Assembly (NCBI GenBank): GCA_011390385.1
Contig: JAABSN010000001.1
Coordinates: 16,220 to 80,219 of the forward strand
Source of the DNA: Thioalkalivibrio nitratireducens
Lineage (GTDB): Bacteria; Pseudomonadota; Gammaproteobacteria; Ectothiorhodospirales; Ectothiorhodospiraceae
Direction of reading: 5' to 3'
Length of the DNA stretch: 64,000 bases
Shown here: piece after piece, positions 31,881 through 40,306 of the stretch
How positions within the stretch are numbered: position 1 is the first letter of the stretch
How the letters are laid out: every line of letters begins with the position of its first letter
Program-made: the position numbers and the translations under genes
The notes under the pieces: model-generated
Databases searched by the model: none
What the model saw: only the letters and a program-made list of their open reading frames with translations
Told to the model about the DNA's origin: nothing

Positions 31881-31912
31881 CGCATCGGGCGTATCCGAAA
31901 AGGTGTCCCTGC

Positions 31913-31941
31913 TTGACATTGTCGGGCTGTGACTCGAGAAT
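31913..31941 (+). promoter_or_regulatory. Promoter of tRNA-Met
   Basis: A consensus -35 TTGACA (31913-31918), a 17-base spacer and GAGAAT (31936-31941), 11 bases before the mature tRNA 5' end. Confidence 0.6.
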
Positions 31942-31952
31942 TCGCAGCCCGT

Positions 31953-32029
31953 GGCTACGTAGCTCAGCTGGTTAGAGCACATCACTCATAATGATGGGGT
32001 CCCCTGTTCGAATCAGGGCGTAGCCACCA
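31953..32029 (+). tRNA. tRNA-Met, elongator (anticodon CAT)
   Basis: A 77-base cloverleaf. The acceptor GGCTACG pairs with CGTAGCC (32019-32025), the loop CTCATAA gives CAT, and CCA is encoded. It is very close to the Escherichia coli elongator Met tRNA and lacks the initiator's 1-72 mismatch. Confidence 0.95.
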
Positions 32030-32039
32030 TAAAAACACG

Positions 32040-32070
32040 GGGTTGCGAAAGCAACCCTTCGTCGTTTTGG
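32040..32070 (+). terminator. Terminator after tRNA-Met
   Basis: GGGTTGC, a GAAA tetraloop and GCAACCC (32040-32057), followed by TTCGTCGTTTT. The T-run is interrupted, but the position directly after the tRNA supports the call. Confidence 0.75.
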
Positions 32071-32176
32071 GCACCGTGCCCCACCTCTGTCCATCCCGAG
32101 TTTACTCAGTGCCCTTCTGGCGGTGTCGGTTACGTATGTCCCTCGACTCGTGCCGACATTTCCCGCTGCCGCCTGG

Positions 32177-32397
32177 TTAAGTGACTCCCAGACAAAACCC
32201 GACCATCTCACGCGCACATGCGGTTTTTGCTTTGTTCTGGTGCTTGCCCGCCAGAAGCAGGCGATAGCCGCGCTGGTTAGCCCCGATCAATGCCGTGCGA
32301 AAGTACCGATTGCCCTGCCGGGTGATCCCCAGCCGGGTCGACTTGCCGCCAGAGGCGTACTCGCGAATATCCATCCCGGCCCAAGAGACCAGCTGGC
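32177..32397 (-). pseudogene. IS110-family transposase, C-terminal remnant
   Basis: The last ~70 codons of a minus-strand frame read LVSWAGMDIREYASGGKSTR and then LGITRQGNRYFRTALI, the C-terminal helix-hairpin part of IS110/IS116/IS902 transposases. The catalytic DEDD domain is absent and the upstream part of the frame is not transposase. The fragment joins the EamA fragment at about 32395-32400. It cannot transpose by itself. Confidence 0.75.
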
Positions 32398-32649
32398 ATA
32401 GAGAAAGGGGTTGAGCACCCCGAGCCCCGCAAGACGCCACCATGCAGTCGCGGTCTGCTGGCGCAGACGGTCGATGCGCCCCTGTATCGCGAGAACCGTG
32501 AACAGGGCCAGGACCGACACGGCATTCGAAAAGAGCAGGAGCTGAAGCGGGTCCAGATACTGCAGCGACAGCTTGAACGCCGACGCGACCGTCGACCACA
32601 GCAGCACCGCCGCGCCGGCATAGGCGTAGGCAAGCCCCTGGCGGGTCAC
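32398..32649 (-). pseudogene. EamA/DMT-family transporter, truncated N-terminal part
   Basis: The first 84 codons (MTRQGLAYAYAGAAVLLWST to GLGVLNPFLY) match the first two to three membrane segments of EamA drug/metabolite transporters, which normally have ten segments and about 300 residues. The match stops abruptly at about 32398, where the frame runs out of register into the IS110-like remnant. The remainder of the gene is not found in the window. Presumably non-functional. Confidence 0.75.
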
Positions 32650-32692
32650 CGCATCGGCTGCCTGCAGGCCGGCAAGGTCCCTGCGCTCGCGA

Positions 32693-34162
32693 TTATTCCG
32701 CGGTCAAGCGGCGGGACTGCGCGAACTGCTGCTGGACCTCGACCGAGGGACGACCCGTCAGCTGGCTGACCACGACGATCGCGACGGTTGCAAAAATGAA
32801 ACCCGGAAGCAGTTCGTAGACATCGAAGACACCGCCGGACAGCTCCTTCCAGGCGATGACCGTCAGCGCACCCACCACCATGCCGGCCAGGGCGCCGTTG
32901 CGGTTCATGCGCGACCAGTAGAGGGACAGGATGATCACCGGCCCGAAGGCCGCGCCAAAGCCACCCCAGGCGTAGGACACCAGGTCCAGGACCCCGGCCT
33001 CAGGATCCATCGCCAGAAGCAGGGCGATGACCGAGACGCCGATGACCGCCGCCCGGCTGATCCAGACCAGTTCCGCCGCGCCGGCGTCGCTGCGCACCAT
33101 GCCGCGATAGAAGTCATTGGTGATGGCGCTGGCGGAGACGATCAGCTGCGAATCGATGGTGCTCATGATCGCGGCGAGGATCGCTGCCATCAGCACGCCG
33201 GCCACCCAGGGATTGAACAGTGCCCGGATCAGCTCGATGAGCACGGTCTCGCCATCGGCGAGCGGCGCATCGGCGAAGTAGGCGATCCCCAGATAACCGG
33301 TGGCGACCGCGCCAACCAGCGCCAGCACCATCCAGCTCATGCCGATCAGGGTGGCGCGCGGGACGTCCCGCTCCGAACGCAGGGCCATGAAGCGCGCGAG
33401 GATGTGCGGCTGACCGAAATAGCCGAGACCCCAGGCCAGGAGGGAAATCATGCCCATGAAGGTCATGCCCTTGAGGATCGCCGTGTGGCTCGGATCGACG
33501 TTGACCACCTCGGTCTGGACACTGCCCCAGCCGCCGACCAGGACGACCACGAACATGGGGACGACCAGTAGCGTCAGGAACATCAGGATGCCCTGCGCGA
33601 AATCGGTCCAGCTGACCGCGAGAAAGCCGCCGAGGAAGGTGTAGCTGATGATCACGATGGCACCGACCCAGACTGCGGTCTGGTATTCCATCCCGAAGGA
33701 GTTCTGGAACAACAGGCCACCGCCGACCAGGCCGGCCGAGATGTAAAGGGTGAAGAACACCAGGATCACCACTGCGGAGATGATGCGCAGCAGTCGGGTG
33801 CGGTCCTCGAAGCGGTGTTCGAGGAAGTCCGGGATGGTGAGGGAGTCATGCGCGAGGGCGGTGAAGCGTCGGAGCCGGCCGGCGACGAACACCCAGTTGA
33901 GGAAGGCACCTACGACCAGACCCACCCCGATCCAGAGTTCGCTCAAACCGGAGACGTAGACCGCGCCGGGCAGGCCAAGCAGCAGCCAGCCGCTCATGTC
34001 CGACGCCCCGGCACTGAGTGCCGCGACTCCCGGGCCGAGGCTGCGCCCGCCGAGCACATAATCCGAGAGGTTGGTCGTGCTGCGGTAGGCGATGATTCCG
34101 AGGGCCAGCATCGCCGCCAGGTAGGCGGCAAAGGTGGCGAGCGTCGGCAAGGGCATGTTCAT
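32693..34162 (-). CDS. putP: Sodium/proline symporter PutP
   Basis: A 489-residue sodium:solute symporter with about 13 membrane segments. PutP signatures are clear: YVLGGRSLGPGVAALSAGAS near residue 35, then DMSGWLLLGLPGA, GYFGQPHILARFMA, and MAAILAAIMSTIDSQLIVSAS. It imports proline with Na+ for use as nutrient or osmoprotectant. The start at 34162 follows AAGGAAAG; a 26-codon upstream extension is not conserved. The neighbouring putA is a remnant, so import for osmoprotection is more likely than catabolism unless another putA exists. Confidence 0.92.
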   Translation of the reverse strand: MNMPLPTLATFAAYLAAMLALGIIAYRSTTNLSDYVLGGRSLGPGVAALSAGASDMSGWLLLGLPGAVYVSGLSELWIGVGLVVGAFLNWVFVAGRLRRFTALAHDSLTIPDFLEHRFEDRTRLLRIISAVVILVFFTLYISAGLVGGGLLFQNSFGMEYQTAVWVGAIVIISYTFLGGFLAVSWTDFAQGILMFLTLLVVPMFVVVLVGGWGSVQTEVVNVDPSHTAILKGMTFMGMISLLAWGLGYFGQPHILARFMALRSERDVPRATLIGMSWMVLALVGAVATGYLGIAYFADAPLADGETVLIELIRALFNPWVAGVLMAAILAAIMSTIDSQLIVSASAITNDFYRGMVRSDAGAAELVWISRAAVIGVSVIALLLAMDPEAGVLDLVSYAWGGFGAAFGPVIILSLYWSRMNRNGALAGMVVGALTVIAWKELSGGVFDVYELLPGFIFATVAIVVVSQLTGRPSVEVQQQFAQSRRLTAE

Positions 34163-34277
34163 CAGGGCTTTCCTTGAGAGGCGCCTGCGGCACGTCTGCG
34201 GTTGAGTTTCGGCGTGATGCAGCGGGCACCCTTCACCCACCTCGATACCCTACTTCGCATCGATTGCCGCCGGCAAG

Positions 34278-34730
34278 TCACCGCGTCCGGTCTGCCGCCG
34301 CGAGCAGGCTGGCGTTGCCACCCGCTGCCGTAGTGTCGATGCACAGGTGGCGCTCGACCATGTAGCGTTCCGGGGCAATCAGCGTAGTCTCCAGCGGCAC
34401 GATGGGCCCTGGACGTTCGGCGAGGGCCATACGCAGGGCGCGGGTCCACGCTTCGGGGCCTGCAGCCGCGACCGCCGATACCCCGGTGATGCCCGCCAGG
34501 GTATCGGCCGCGACCGTGCCGTCCAGCAGCGCCTCGATGACATCCAGCGACAGTTCGAGGCGGTCCTGCTCCTCGGCATCGATGTTGAAACCGATGCCGG
34601 CACGGGCCGCCTGCCGTGCCGCCTCATCCAGCTGCAGGCGCTCCACGAGGTCCGCCAGCAGGTCGGCCTCGGAGCTTGAAAGGCAAGCGCGAATCCGCTG
34701 CCGGCAATCGGAACCTGTCTTCTCACTCAT
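34278..34730 (-). pseudogene. putA: putA remnant: in-frame composite of three PutA segments
   Basis: An intact 150-codon frame that reads like pieces of the ~1000-1200 residue bifunctional proline dehydrogenase/P5C dehydrogenase. Residues ~10-40 resemble the PutA N-terminus; residues 46-68 (GFNIDAEEQDRLELSLDVIE) match a conserved proline dehydrogenase segment; residues ~82-150 match the extreme C-terminus (MALAERPGPIVPLE ... MVERHLCIDTTAAGGNASLL). The FAD- and NAD-binding cores are gone. It lies just upstream of putP on the same strand. It is probably a deletion derivative, though a still-expressed small protein cannot be excluded. Confidence 0.7.
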
Positions 34731-34980
34731 CGCTGTATCCTCCCGGACCGCGGTGCCTCCGGAAAAGTCGGTAGGGTTCGCTCCCGGTCTGCGGTGGAGG
34801 ATGGATCTCAGCGTGATTTCAGCAGAAACCGCTATCTCGATGACACCGAACCCGGAGCGGGCTCGGGTTCACTGTAGATCAATCGAGAAGACACGCCGTG
34901 AAAAGACGTAGTTGGAACCGGAAGATGATGGTATCGCCACTGGCCTGACTGGCAAGCAGGCCGCGGGACTTGGTGGCTCC
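34731..34980. other. Non-coding flank between putA remnant and the nested palindrome
   Basis: Left part of a 507-base gene-free stretch (34731-35237). No protein match is seen here; the right part is the nested inverted repeat. Part of this stretch may be further decayed putA-upstream sequence. Confidence 0.4.
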
Positions 34981-35164
34981 TGATTAGCACGAATGCTCCG
35001 CAAGCCGGACTCGCGCATGAATTCACCCCGTCATTGCGAGCGCAGCGCGGCAATCCAAATGGCTCAGCAGAACCCAATGTGGGTTGGATCGCCACGTCGC
35101 TTCGCTCCTCGCGATGACGCCTTGGGCCTTAATTTTCCGATCTGCGGAGCATTCGTGCTAATCA
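34981..35164. repeat. Nested double inverted repeat (MITE-like)
   Basis: The outer arms are a perfect 22-base inverted repeat: TGATTAGCACGAATGCTCCG plus CA (34981-35002) and its exact complement (35143-35164). Inside lies a second imperfect palindrome (35029-35119) that starts CGTCATTGCGAGCGCAGCG and ends CTCCTCGCGATGACG, a motif known from palindromic repeats in many bacterial genomes. The arrangement looks like one small palindromic element carried inside another. No transposase is encoded. Confidence 0.85.
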
Positions 35165-35237
35165 GGTGGTGGCTTGGGTCGGGCGCGGCCGGTTTCCCGA
35201 CCGCCCGATGGCTGGCAGCGCGACGTCTGCTGCCGAC

Positions 35238-35657
35238 TCAGCGCAGAATGAAGACCGACACCGGCAGCCGTTGGGCGAGTTCTCCTGCGTTGGAACTGAT
35301 CAGGTGCAGCCGGTCCGCGACGCCGGGGATGTGGGATGCCATCACCACCAGATCGGCCCCGATTTCCTTCTGGGCCTGGACGAGCTTGTCATCGAGTTCG
35401 ATCGTCACGTCGGTGCTGTCCATGGTTCGGGAATCGGTCTTGATGCCATATTCCTCTCCCTGCTGGCGGGCAAAGTCCGCGAGGCGACGGGCAAGTTCCT
35501 CGGGCGTCCTGGCTGCCCGATTGGGCACGCGTCCGGCAACGGTGACGTAGTGGACGGTCGCGTCATACTGCTTGGCCAGCCCTGCGGCGACCTCCAGACT
35601 CTTCTGCATGCCGTCGATGTGCTTGAGATCGACCGGAATCATGATTTTGTCGAACAT
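35238..35657 (-). CDS. Universal stress protein (UspA family)
   Basis: A 139-residue single-domain Usp starting MFDKIMIPVDLKHIDG. The C-terminal part contains ADLVVMASHIPGVADRLHLIS and SNAGELAQRLPVSVFILR, corresponding to the G(2x)G(9x)G(S/T) ATP-binding region, but two of the glycines are replaced (HIPG...SSNAGE), so ATP binding is uncertain. A strong Shine-Dalgarno (AGGAGGAG) precedes the ATG at 35657; the upstream frame extension is not conserved. Confidence 0.9.
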   Translation of the reverse strand: MFDKIMIPVDLKHIDGMQKSLEVAAGLAKQYDATVHYVTVAGRVPNRAARTPEELARRLADFARQQGEEYGIKTDSRTMDSTDVTIELDDKLVQAQKEIGADLVVMASHIPGVADRLHLISSNAGELAQRLPVSVFILR

Positions 35658-36261
35658 CGGTGTCTCCTCCTGGTTCGATGCATGGTCCAAAGGGCCTTTG
35701 CGCTCCCGACGGCTCACTGCGCTTCCCCTGGGTGAAGGCGCCGACCGGCAATCGCCGAGCTGGGCATCTCGCGATTGATCGTTTCGGTTCCTCAGTGTGC
35801 GCATTTTCGAGACTTCAACCCATATTCGAGCCATTGCACCAAACGTGACTCCTGGTGCACCGGGTAGCGGTCGACAAATCCATTACAGGCCCGCACCTAC
35901 TGACAAGGGTTGCGTGCGGCCGTGAATGATCGCTTCCAGGCGATGTTCCGTTTGCTACGGCTCAATTCCGGAAGTTGTACGGGCTCCATAGTCCGACGTG
36001 CACCCAATTCAACCTCCATGCCATCGGAGGCCAGTCTCCGGCCCATAAATTCCCTGTCCGCCGGTAGCTCCCAATCCATGGATCGGCGAGAGGGCTCGGT
36101 CACGACAGGGATTTGGCCGTCGCGTTGCAAATAGCTTTCGACCTTATCGTACACTCGACTCTGCCATTCTCGGAATGCGGGCGATCCCGCTCCGGGTAGG
36201 GATGGACCAACAGAAGCTCGCGGCCGCGTGCCTGCGTGCCATCATTAAGGAGGAGCGGACC
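35658..36261. other. Long intergenic region upstream of metY
   Basis: A 604-base region between divergent usp and metY. It contains only one possible small frame (see 35897-36154). I looked for SAM-riboswitch or T-box features before metY and found none. It is somewhat less GC-rich than the neighbouring genes. Confidence 0.5.
35897..36154 (-). CDS. Possible small protein, unrecognised
   Basis: An 85-codon frame from a GTG start (MYDKVESYLQRDGQIPVVTE) on the minus strand in the gap before metY. Composition is protein-like, with no Arg-rich shadow bias and no gene on the other strand to cast a shadow. I recognise no family, and there is no strong Shine-Dalgarno. It could be chance. Confidence 0.25.
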   Translation of the reverse strand: MYDKVESYLQRDGQIPVVTEPSRRSMDWELPADREFMGRRLASDGMEVELGARRTMEPVQLPELSRSKRNIAWKRSFTAARNPCQ

Positions 36262-37545
36262 ATGAAATTCGAGACCCGGGCCATCCATGCCGGATTCCGG
36301 CCCGACCCGACCACGCGCGCCGTGGCCGTGCCGATCTACCAGACAACGTCGTATGCGTTCGACGATACCCAGCACGGCGCCGATCTTTTCGATCTCAAGG
36401 TGCCGGGCAATATCTACACGCGGATCATGAACCCCACCACGGACGTTCTGGAACAGCGCGCCGCGGCACTCGAAGGCGGCGTCGGGGCGCTTGCGTTCGC
36501 GTCGGGCATGGCAGCGATCACCGCGGGAATCATGACGCTGGCGAACGCTGGCGACAACATCGTGACCACGAGCACGCTTTACGGTGGAACGTACAATCTG
36601 TTCGCGCATACCCTCCCGCGCTACGGGATCGACGTCCGTTTCGCGCCGCCGGGGGATCTCGACGCAATGGCTGCGCTGATCGATGGTGATACCCGGGCCG
36701 TCTTCTGCGAGTCGATCGGCAATCCGGCCGGCAACGTGGCCGACCTGGCGGCGATGGCGTCATTGGCGCATGCGCACGGTGTCCCGCTGATGGTGGACAA
36801 CACCGTGCCCTCGCCGTATCTGTGTCGCCCGTTCGAGCACGGGGCCGACATCGTCGTGCACTCGCTCACCAAGTACATGGGTGGCCATGGAACCAGTATC
36901 GGTGGCGTCCTGATCGATTCCGGAGCGTTTCCATGGGCCGATCATGGCGATCGATTCCCCGGTCTCACGCAGCCCGATCCGTCGTATCACGGAGTGACCT
37001 ACACCGAGGCGTTCGGCGAAGCCGCATACATCGGGCGAGCGCGGGTGGTGCCCCTGCGCAACATGGGCGCGGCGATCTCGCCGTTCAACAGTTTCCAGAT
37101 CCTGCAGGGGATCGAAACCCTCGCACTGCGCATGGATCGTCATTGCGACAACGCCCTCGCGGTCGCTCGGTTCCTGAAGGATCATCCGGCCGTGGACTGG
37201 GTCGCCTATGCGGGCTTGCCGGACCACCCTGACCATGCACTCGCGCAGCGCTACATGGGTGGGCGCGCGGCCGGGATTCTCAGTTTTGGCATCCGCAGCC
37301 CGCTCGGAGGCCGCGCCGCCGGCGCCCGTTTCATCGATGCGCTGCAACTGGTCACGCGGCTGGTCAATATCGGTGATGCCAAGAGTCTGGCCTGCCATCC
37401 CGCAACCACGACGCATCGGCAGCTTTCGCCGGAGGAACTCCAGCGCGCTGGTGTCCCTGAGGACATGGTGCGATTGTCCGTGGGGATCGAGCATATCGAC
37501 GACATCCTGGCCGATCTCGAGCAGGCGCTCGCCGCCGCCACCTGA
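36262..37545 (+). CDS. metY: O-acetylhomoserine sulfhydrylase MetY
   Basis: A PLP enzyme that makes homocysteine from O-acetylhomoserine and sulfide. The 427-residue product has the MetY-type N-terminus (MKFETRAIHAGFRPDPTTRA) and the PLP lysine Lys204 in VVHSLTKYMGGHGTSIGGV. The family-specific insertion near residues 215-250 (FPGLTQPDPSYHGVTYTEAF) separates it from MetB and MetZ. A strong Shine-Dalgarno (AAGGAGGAG) supports the start. Direct use of sulfide suits a sulfur-oxidising lifestyle. Confidence 0.93.
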   Translation: MKFETRAIHAGFRPDPTTRAVAVPIYQTTSYAFDDTQHGADLFDLKVPGNIYTRIMNPTTDVLEQRAAALEGGVGALAFASGMAAITAGIMTLANAGDNIVTTSTLYGGTYNLFAHTLPRYGIDVRFAPPGDLDAMAALIDGDTRAVFCESIGNPAGNVADLAAMASLAHAHGVPLMVDNTVPSPYLCRPFEHGADIVVHSLTKYMGGHGTSIGGVLIDSGAFPWADHGDRFPGLTQPDPSYHGVTYTEAFGEAAYIGRARVVPLRNMGAAISPFNSFQILQGIETLALRMDRHCDNALAVARFLKDHPAVDWVAYAGLPDHPDHALAQRYMGGRAAGILSFGIRSPLGGRAAGARFIDALQLVTRLVNIGDAKSLACHPATTTHRQLSPEELQRAGVPEDMVRLSVGIEHIDDILADLEQALAAAT

Positions 37546-37595
37546 AGTTTCGGCGTGGGCCAGCATCGATGCCGACCTTCATGGCCACCGCTGAC

Positions 37596-37700
37596 GATGA
37601 AAGGCGTAGGGTGCCAATGAGCACAGCGAATTGCACCGACCGAGGCACAGCGGCTCGGCCGCGCCTCACGGCACCCTGCGGGGTCCGCTCTGTCACGTTA
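37596..37700 (+). repeat. Dispersed palindromic repeat, copy B
   Basis: A short copy of the GTAGGGTGCC...GGCACCCT family, with the outer ATGAAAGG arm on the left. It fills the gap between the convergent metY and MFS genes and could form a shared terminator-like structure. The centre is shorter than in copies A and C. Confidence 0.8.
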
Positions 37701-39000
37701 CCCTTTGGCCGGGGGTGCCGGAACCACCATCCGGACCCTCATCCTCACCCGGATGCAGCGTGACGGTTTCGTGGGGGTCGGACTCGGTGCGCGGGTCGAT
37801 GTCCGCGGCGACGGGGCTGGTACGCATGACCGGTACGAAATCCGCCATTTCCGGAGGAGGCACCGGCGCTTCCCGACGCAATTGCCGCGCCACGTAAAGG
37901 ATGTAGCCCAACAACAACGCCGCAAAAGCCAACGGGAGTGCGGAGGCGCTGGTCAGGAACAGGATCAGCCCCGCCAGCATGGGCCCCACCGCTGACCCGA
38001 TGCCGTTCATCAGCAGCAAACCTCTGGTGGCTTCCAGCGCTTCTGGAGCTTCGAGTCGATCGTAGGTCTGAGCGACACTGAGGGCGTACAACGAAAACGC
38101 GAAGCCGCCCCACAACAGCCCCAGTCCGATAAGCAGGATCGGCGTCAATCCAATCGTCAGGTAGATCCCCACCGAGCCCAGTGCTGCCAGTCCGGCGACG
38201 ACCATCAAGGCCTTGCGCCGGTCTCGGCCGTCGGAGGCGTGGCCGATCGGGTACTGAAGCAAGGCTCCGCCGAAGATCGCGGCGCTCAGGAATGCCGCGA
38301 CCCCGGCGTCGCCGAGCCCGACATCGCGCGCGAACACGGCTGCAAGTCCCCAGAACGAGCCGGTCACCAGGCCCGATACCGCGGCGCCGACCGTTCCGAC
38401 CGGCGCACGCTGGTACAGATCCCGCAGCGGCAGCCGTGCGGTCTGGATTGGTACCGGTTGCGTCACCGGAGTCAGGGCGATTGGAATCAGGCCGAAAGCG
38501 AACAGGATGGCCACGAGCATGAAAGTCTGAATCGATTCCGGGCCGTAAACCAGAAGAAGAAACTGTCCTGCACCCAACGCAAAAAGGCTGGTCATCATGT
38601 AAATCGCGAAGACCTGGCCGCGTTTCTCCACCACCTGCTCGTTCAGCCAACTCTCGATCACCATGTAGCTTCCGAGCAGACTGATCCCGTTGATCAGGCG
38701 CAGTACCCACCAGACTACTGGATCGATCCACAACCCATGCAGGAGCGCGGCCACCGCCGAAAGTGCCGCCAGTGCAGCGAACGTTCGGATATGTCCGACC
38801 CGCGCGATGACTCCCGGAATGATCCATGAGCCCGCGATATAGCCGATAAAAAAGGCCGACATGATCATGCCGATGGCCAGTTCGGAAAAACCTTCCGACT
38901 GGGCGCGCAGTCCGAGCAGGGTACCGATGAGCCCCGATCCCATCAACAGGATTCCCATGCCCAGCAGCAGGCTGAAAACGGACCGGAGGCTGGAACCCAT
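37693..39000 (-). CDS. Major facilitator superfamily transporter
   Basis: A 435-residue, 12-segment MFS protein of the YcaD/sugar-phosphate-efflux-like group (MGILLMGSGLIGTLLGLRAQ near residue 15; YMVIESWLNEQVVEKRGQVF near 110). The hydrophilic C-terminal tail (last ~45 residues) is Pro/Asp/Glu-rich. The substrate is unknown. Location between metY and metZ hints at a link with sulfur amino acids, but this is inference from position only. The start MGSSLRSVFSLLL is preferred to the ATG 51 codons upstream, which would overlap metZ. Confidence 0.85.
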   Translation of the reverse strand: MGSSLRSVFSLLLGMGILLMGSGLIGTLLGLRAQSEGFSELAIGMIMSAFFIGYIAGSWIIPGVIARVGHIRTFAALAALSAVAALLHGLWIDPVVWWVLRLINGISLLGSYMVIESWLNEQVVEKRGQVFAIYMMTSLFALGAGQFLLLVYGPESIQTFMLVAILFAFGLIPIALTPVTQPVPIQTARLPLRDLYQRAPVGTVGAAVSGLVTGSFWGLAAVFARDVGLGDAGVAAFLSAAIFGGALLQYPIGHASDGRDRRKALMVVAGLAALGSVGIYLTIGLTPILLIGLGLLWGGFAFSLYALSVAQTYDRLEAPEALEATRGLLLMNGIGSAVGPMLAGLILFLTSASALPLAFAALLLGYILYVARQLRREAPVPPPEMADFVPVMRTSPVAADIDPRTESDPHETVTLHPGEDEGPDGGSGTPGQRVT

Positions 39001-39010
39001 GGAGCGACCG

Positions 39011-39040
39011 TTGGGGCGGGAGATGATGTGCAAGTATAGT
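39011..39040 (+). promoter_or_regulatory. Candidate promoter for metZ
   Basis: TTGGGG (39011-39016), an 18-base spacer and TATAGT (39035-39040) in the short divergent region between the MFS gene and metZ, about 70 bases before the metZ ATG. Confidence 0.4.
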
Positions 39041-39112
39041 GTCAGAAAAATTCTGGCGGACCACTTACCGGTAAGGCGAGCGGTCCCTTTCGCTCGAATC
39101 CCTGGAAACCCG

Positions 39113-40306
39113 ATGCAAGAATCCGAAATCAACGAGTACGCACCCGAAACCATAGCGATCCGTTCCGGCTATCAGCGCACCGCCGAGAGCGAGCATTCGG
39201 AGGCGATTTTTCCGACCTCCAGCTTCGTGTTCGGCAGCGCCGCCGATGCCGCCGCGCGTTTTGGCGGCGAAATACCGGGAAACATCTATTCACGTTTCAC
39301 CAACCCCACTGTCAGGGCTTTCGAGAAGCGGCTGGCGGCGATGGAAGGCGGGCAATCCTGTGTGGCCACGGCGTCGGGCATGTCGGCGATCCTTGCCACG
39401 CTGATGGGCCTCCTGCGCCACGGCGATCACGTCGTGTGCTCACGCTCGGTCTTCGGGACCACCACGGTGCTGCTGAACAACTATATGGGTCGCTTCGGGG
39501 TCGATGTCAGCTATGTGCCGCTGTCGGATCTGTCGGCATGGGCCGATGCCACGCGTCCGAACACTCGTCTGTACTTCTGCGAGACACCGTCCAACCCGAT
39601 GGGCGAACTGGTGGATATCCGGGCGCTGGCCGCTATCGCTCATGCCCGCAACGTCCTGCTCGCGGTCGACAACTGCTTCTGCACCCCCGCGCTGCAGCGG
39701 CCGCTGGAGTTGGGCGCCGACATCGTGATTCACTCGGCAACCAAGTTTCTCGATGGCCAGGGGCGTTGCCTCGGCGGCGCTGTCGTCGGCGATGCGGAAC
39801 GGGTCGGTAAGGATGTTTATGGATTCCTCCGCAGTGCCGGGCCGACGATGTCGCCGTTCAATGCCTGGGTATTCCTGAAGGGCCTGGAAACGCTGCATTT
39901 GCGGATGCGTGCGCACAGCGACAGCGCTCTGGCCCTGGCGCGCTGGCTGCGCGCCCATCCAAAGGTGACCGCTGTGCACTACCCGGGGTTGGAGGAACAC
40001 CCGCAGCATGTGCTTGCGGGTACCCAGCAAAGCGGCTACGGCGGCGTCCTCAGCTTCGAGGTAACGGGTGGGCGTGAAGCTGCCTGGTCCGTGATCGACG
40101 CTACGCGCATGCTGTCGATCACTGCGAATCTGGGCGATGCAAAAAGTACGATCACCCATCCGGCCACGACCACGCACGGGCGGGTTGCGCCCGAGCAGCG
40201 CGAAGCCCAGGGCATCACCGAAGGGCTGGTTCGCATCGCCGTGGGTCTGGAGGCGGTCGGCGACATCGAACGGGATCTGGCGCGGGGGCTGGATCGTCTG
40301 CCGTGA
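39113..40306 (+). CDS. metZ: O-succinylhomoserine sulfhydrylase MetZ
   Basis: A PLP enzyme that makes homocysteine from O-succinylhomoserine and sulfide. The 397-residue product has the MetZ N-terminus (EYAPETIAIRSGYQRTAESE), IYSRFTNPTV, and the PLP lysine Lys211 in IHSATKFLDGQGRCLGG. The stop overlaps the start of the next gene (GTGA). Having both MetY and MetZ lets the cell use either acyl-homoserine donor. Confidence 0.94.
   Translation: MQESEINEYAPETIAIRSGYQRTAESEHSEAIFPTSSFVFGSAADAAARFGGEIPGNIYSRFTNPTVRAFEKRLAAMEGGQSCVATASGMSAILATLMGLLRHGDHVVCSRSVFGTTTVLLNNYMGRFGVDVSYVPLSDLSAWADATRPNTRLYFCETPSNPMGELVDIRALAAIAHARNVLLAVDNCFCTPALQRPLELGADIVIHSATKFLDGQGRCLGGAVVGDAERVGKDVYGFLRSAGPTMSPFNAWVFLKGLETLHLRMRAHSDSALALARWLRAHPKVTAVHYPGLEEHPQHVLAGTQQSGYGGVLSFEVTGGREAAWSVIDATRMLSITANLGDAKSTITHPATTTHGRVAPEQREAQGITEGLVRIAVGLEAVGDIERDLARGLDRLP

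Noticed and set aside
34981..35164. CRISPR array
   Set aside because: The repeats are inverted, not direct, and occur as nested single pairs without spacers.
35835..36261. SAM riboswitch or other leader before metY
   Set aside because: I could not find conserved core stems or a terminator/anti-terminator pair.
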